Positions 63,030 to 64,000 of a stretch of 64,000 nt of DNA are shown here, in pieces. The translations under genes were made by a program, and so were the position numbers. The DNA is from Heligmosomoides polygyrus polygyrus (taxonomy: Eukaryota > Nematoda > Chromadorea > Rhabditida > Heligmosomidae): the NCBI GenBank assembly GCA_947396885.1, contig OX377202.1:10292001-10356000 (forward strand), written 5' to 3'. The notes beneath the pieces are model-generated. The model saw nothing but the letters and a program-made list of their open reading frames with translations. It was not told the origin of the DNA and ran no database searches. Within the stretch, counting starts at the first letter, position 1, and each line of letters starts with the position of its first letter.

Positions 63030-64000
63030 CACCCTTGCATTTCAACTGATTGGTTGAGATTTGGGGGGATTCTGACGTCCTTACCATTTTCAGACGTTTT
63101 CTGCGCACTTTTCCAGCTGTACGCTGTGGTATTCAACATGGTGATAAATGTTCAGCACCAGTGAGATACAGGTACAAAGTGCCTGTGTAGAGAATCGCGG
63201 TGTCTTCCTCCCTAGTTATGAGCACGCAATCGAAATCCAATTGAAGACGTACCCTTTCCTCCGAAACTAGAGTTCCACCCGAAAACGTTATCATGTGCCC
63301 ACTGCTTGCTTGCCTCTCCACGTCCTTCAGTTCATCTTGCGGATCCCAATCTTCCTCTTCTTCTTCCACCACTTCCAGCTGTTCGTCTTCGTCAACTTCA
63401 AGTTGACGTGCTTCGAAGTCCTTGAGTATGCTGACCATCCGTTCGGCCAGCTTGATTTCTTCCCTCGGAGATTCCTTGTCTAAAGGTGGGCCACACTTCA
63501 GCGTGAGCAGCTGGATCACCACTCGACCGTCGGCGGACATTGTTGTTGTTAGGTTCTAGAAAACCTTCAGCAGATCTCTGATTTCCAGGTGACAGGCAGA
63601 CATGAGGGAAAGGGTGTATCGATGCCGTTTAGCTTAATTTGCGGGATCTGCACACCTTGTTTCTCATTTGAACCACCTCCGACGTCACAACGTGGTCTCC
63701 TTTGGATGGTTCCGTGTAATCCGAGCAGGATGGTTTTCCCGAGGCCTTTGGTCCATGTATGGAAACAGACTATGAGGAGCATGTAGCCTTTGTACACTAC
63801 CCGTAAGGTGCACAGTGGTGCTTCATGCACTTTGTATCTGTGTATCACTGGTGCTGAACATTTATCATCATGTTGAATACCACAACGTACCGCTGGAAAA
63901 ATGCGCAGAAAACGTCTGAAAATAGTATAGACGTCAGAATCCCCCAAGAATCCAGAATCCCCCAAATCTCTACCATGCAGTTGAAATGCAAAAGTGCAGC
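63030..64000 (-). mobile_element. Long-inverted-repeat element running off the window
   Basis: Left arm 63030-63190 (GCTGCACCCTTGCATTTCAA, CAGACGTTTTCTGCGCACTT, GATAAATGTTCAGCACCAGT) is repeated inverted at 63806-64000. The right arm reaches the last base, so the end lies outside. The arms flank ~600 bp with the ORF 63133-63540. Confidence 0.7.
63133..63540 (-). CDS. Acidic 135-residue ORF in the terminal inverted-repeat element
   Basis: ATG at 63540 opens MSADGRVVIQLLTLKCGPPL, followed by IKLAERMVSILKDFEARQLE, a Glu/Asp-rich run (VVEEEEEDWDPQDE) and GHMITFSGGTLVSEERVRLQ. The last ~20 residues run into the inverted arm and are probably not native. It looks like the N-terminal exon of a transposon-encoded protein, possibly a pogo/CENP-B-like or other DDE transposase, but no catalytic motif is present and I cannot confirm the family. 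Partial at its 3' side. Confidence 0.45.
   Translation of the reverse strand: MSADGRVVIQLLTLKCGPPLDKESPREEIKLAERMVSILKDFEARQLEVDEDEQLEVVEEEEEDWDPQDELKDVERQASSGHMITFSGGTLVSEERVRLQLDFDCVLITREEDTAILYTGTLYLYLTGAEHLSPC

Overview
The window looks like nuclear DNA of a strongylid nematode, most likely a hookworm (Ancylostoma/Necator type). It has compact exons separated by large repeat-filled introns with GT-AG borders, RTE-type reverse transcriptase copies, many mariner relics, and a high-copy tRNA-derived SINE. No bacterial or viral gene organisation is present. The species call is inference from repeat style and gene structure.

One host protein-coding gene can be rebuilt: a NAB family transcriptional co-regulator, orthologous to C. 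elegans mab-10. It runs on the + strand from an ATG at 10497 to a TAA at 51498 in 14 coding exons. Thirteen junctions were checked for reading phase and twelve agree; only the 5' border of exon 7 (near 42.7 kb) is unresolved. Exons 3-5 carry the NCD1 domain and exons 8-11 the NCD2 domain. The total is about 550 residues, against 487 and 525 for human NAB1 and NAB2.

Layout. 1-10.4 kb: a Penelope-like (GIY-YIG) relic, three adjoining TTA-flanked MITEs, SINEs, two decayed mariners and a foldback element, then the presumed promoter. 10.5-51.5 kb: mab-10. Intron 1 is 15.2 kb, and introns 2-6, 8, 9 and 13 are 1.7-7 kb each; all are packed with SINEs, RTE fragments, foldback elements and nested DNA transposons. 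Intron 6 holds a disabled copy of the TFIIH p52 subunit gene, lodged inside a mariner and itself split by a second mariner. 51.5-52.6 kb: probable 3' UTR. 52.6-64 kb: repeats only, including a hairpin-headed element with an expanded minisatellite, a nest of PIF/Harbinger-like MITEs, a hAT-like element containing an RTE copy, and an inverted-repeat element with an acidic ORF that runs off the right edge.

Many insertions are supported by visible target-site duplications: 10-15 bp for SINE/RTE, TA for mariner, TTA/TAA for Harbinger-like, and 8 bp for the hAT-like element and for an unclassified 744-bp family. The insertion order can therefore be read from the sequence. All repeat boundaries were found by eye and may be off by a few bases.
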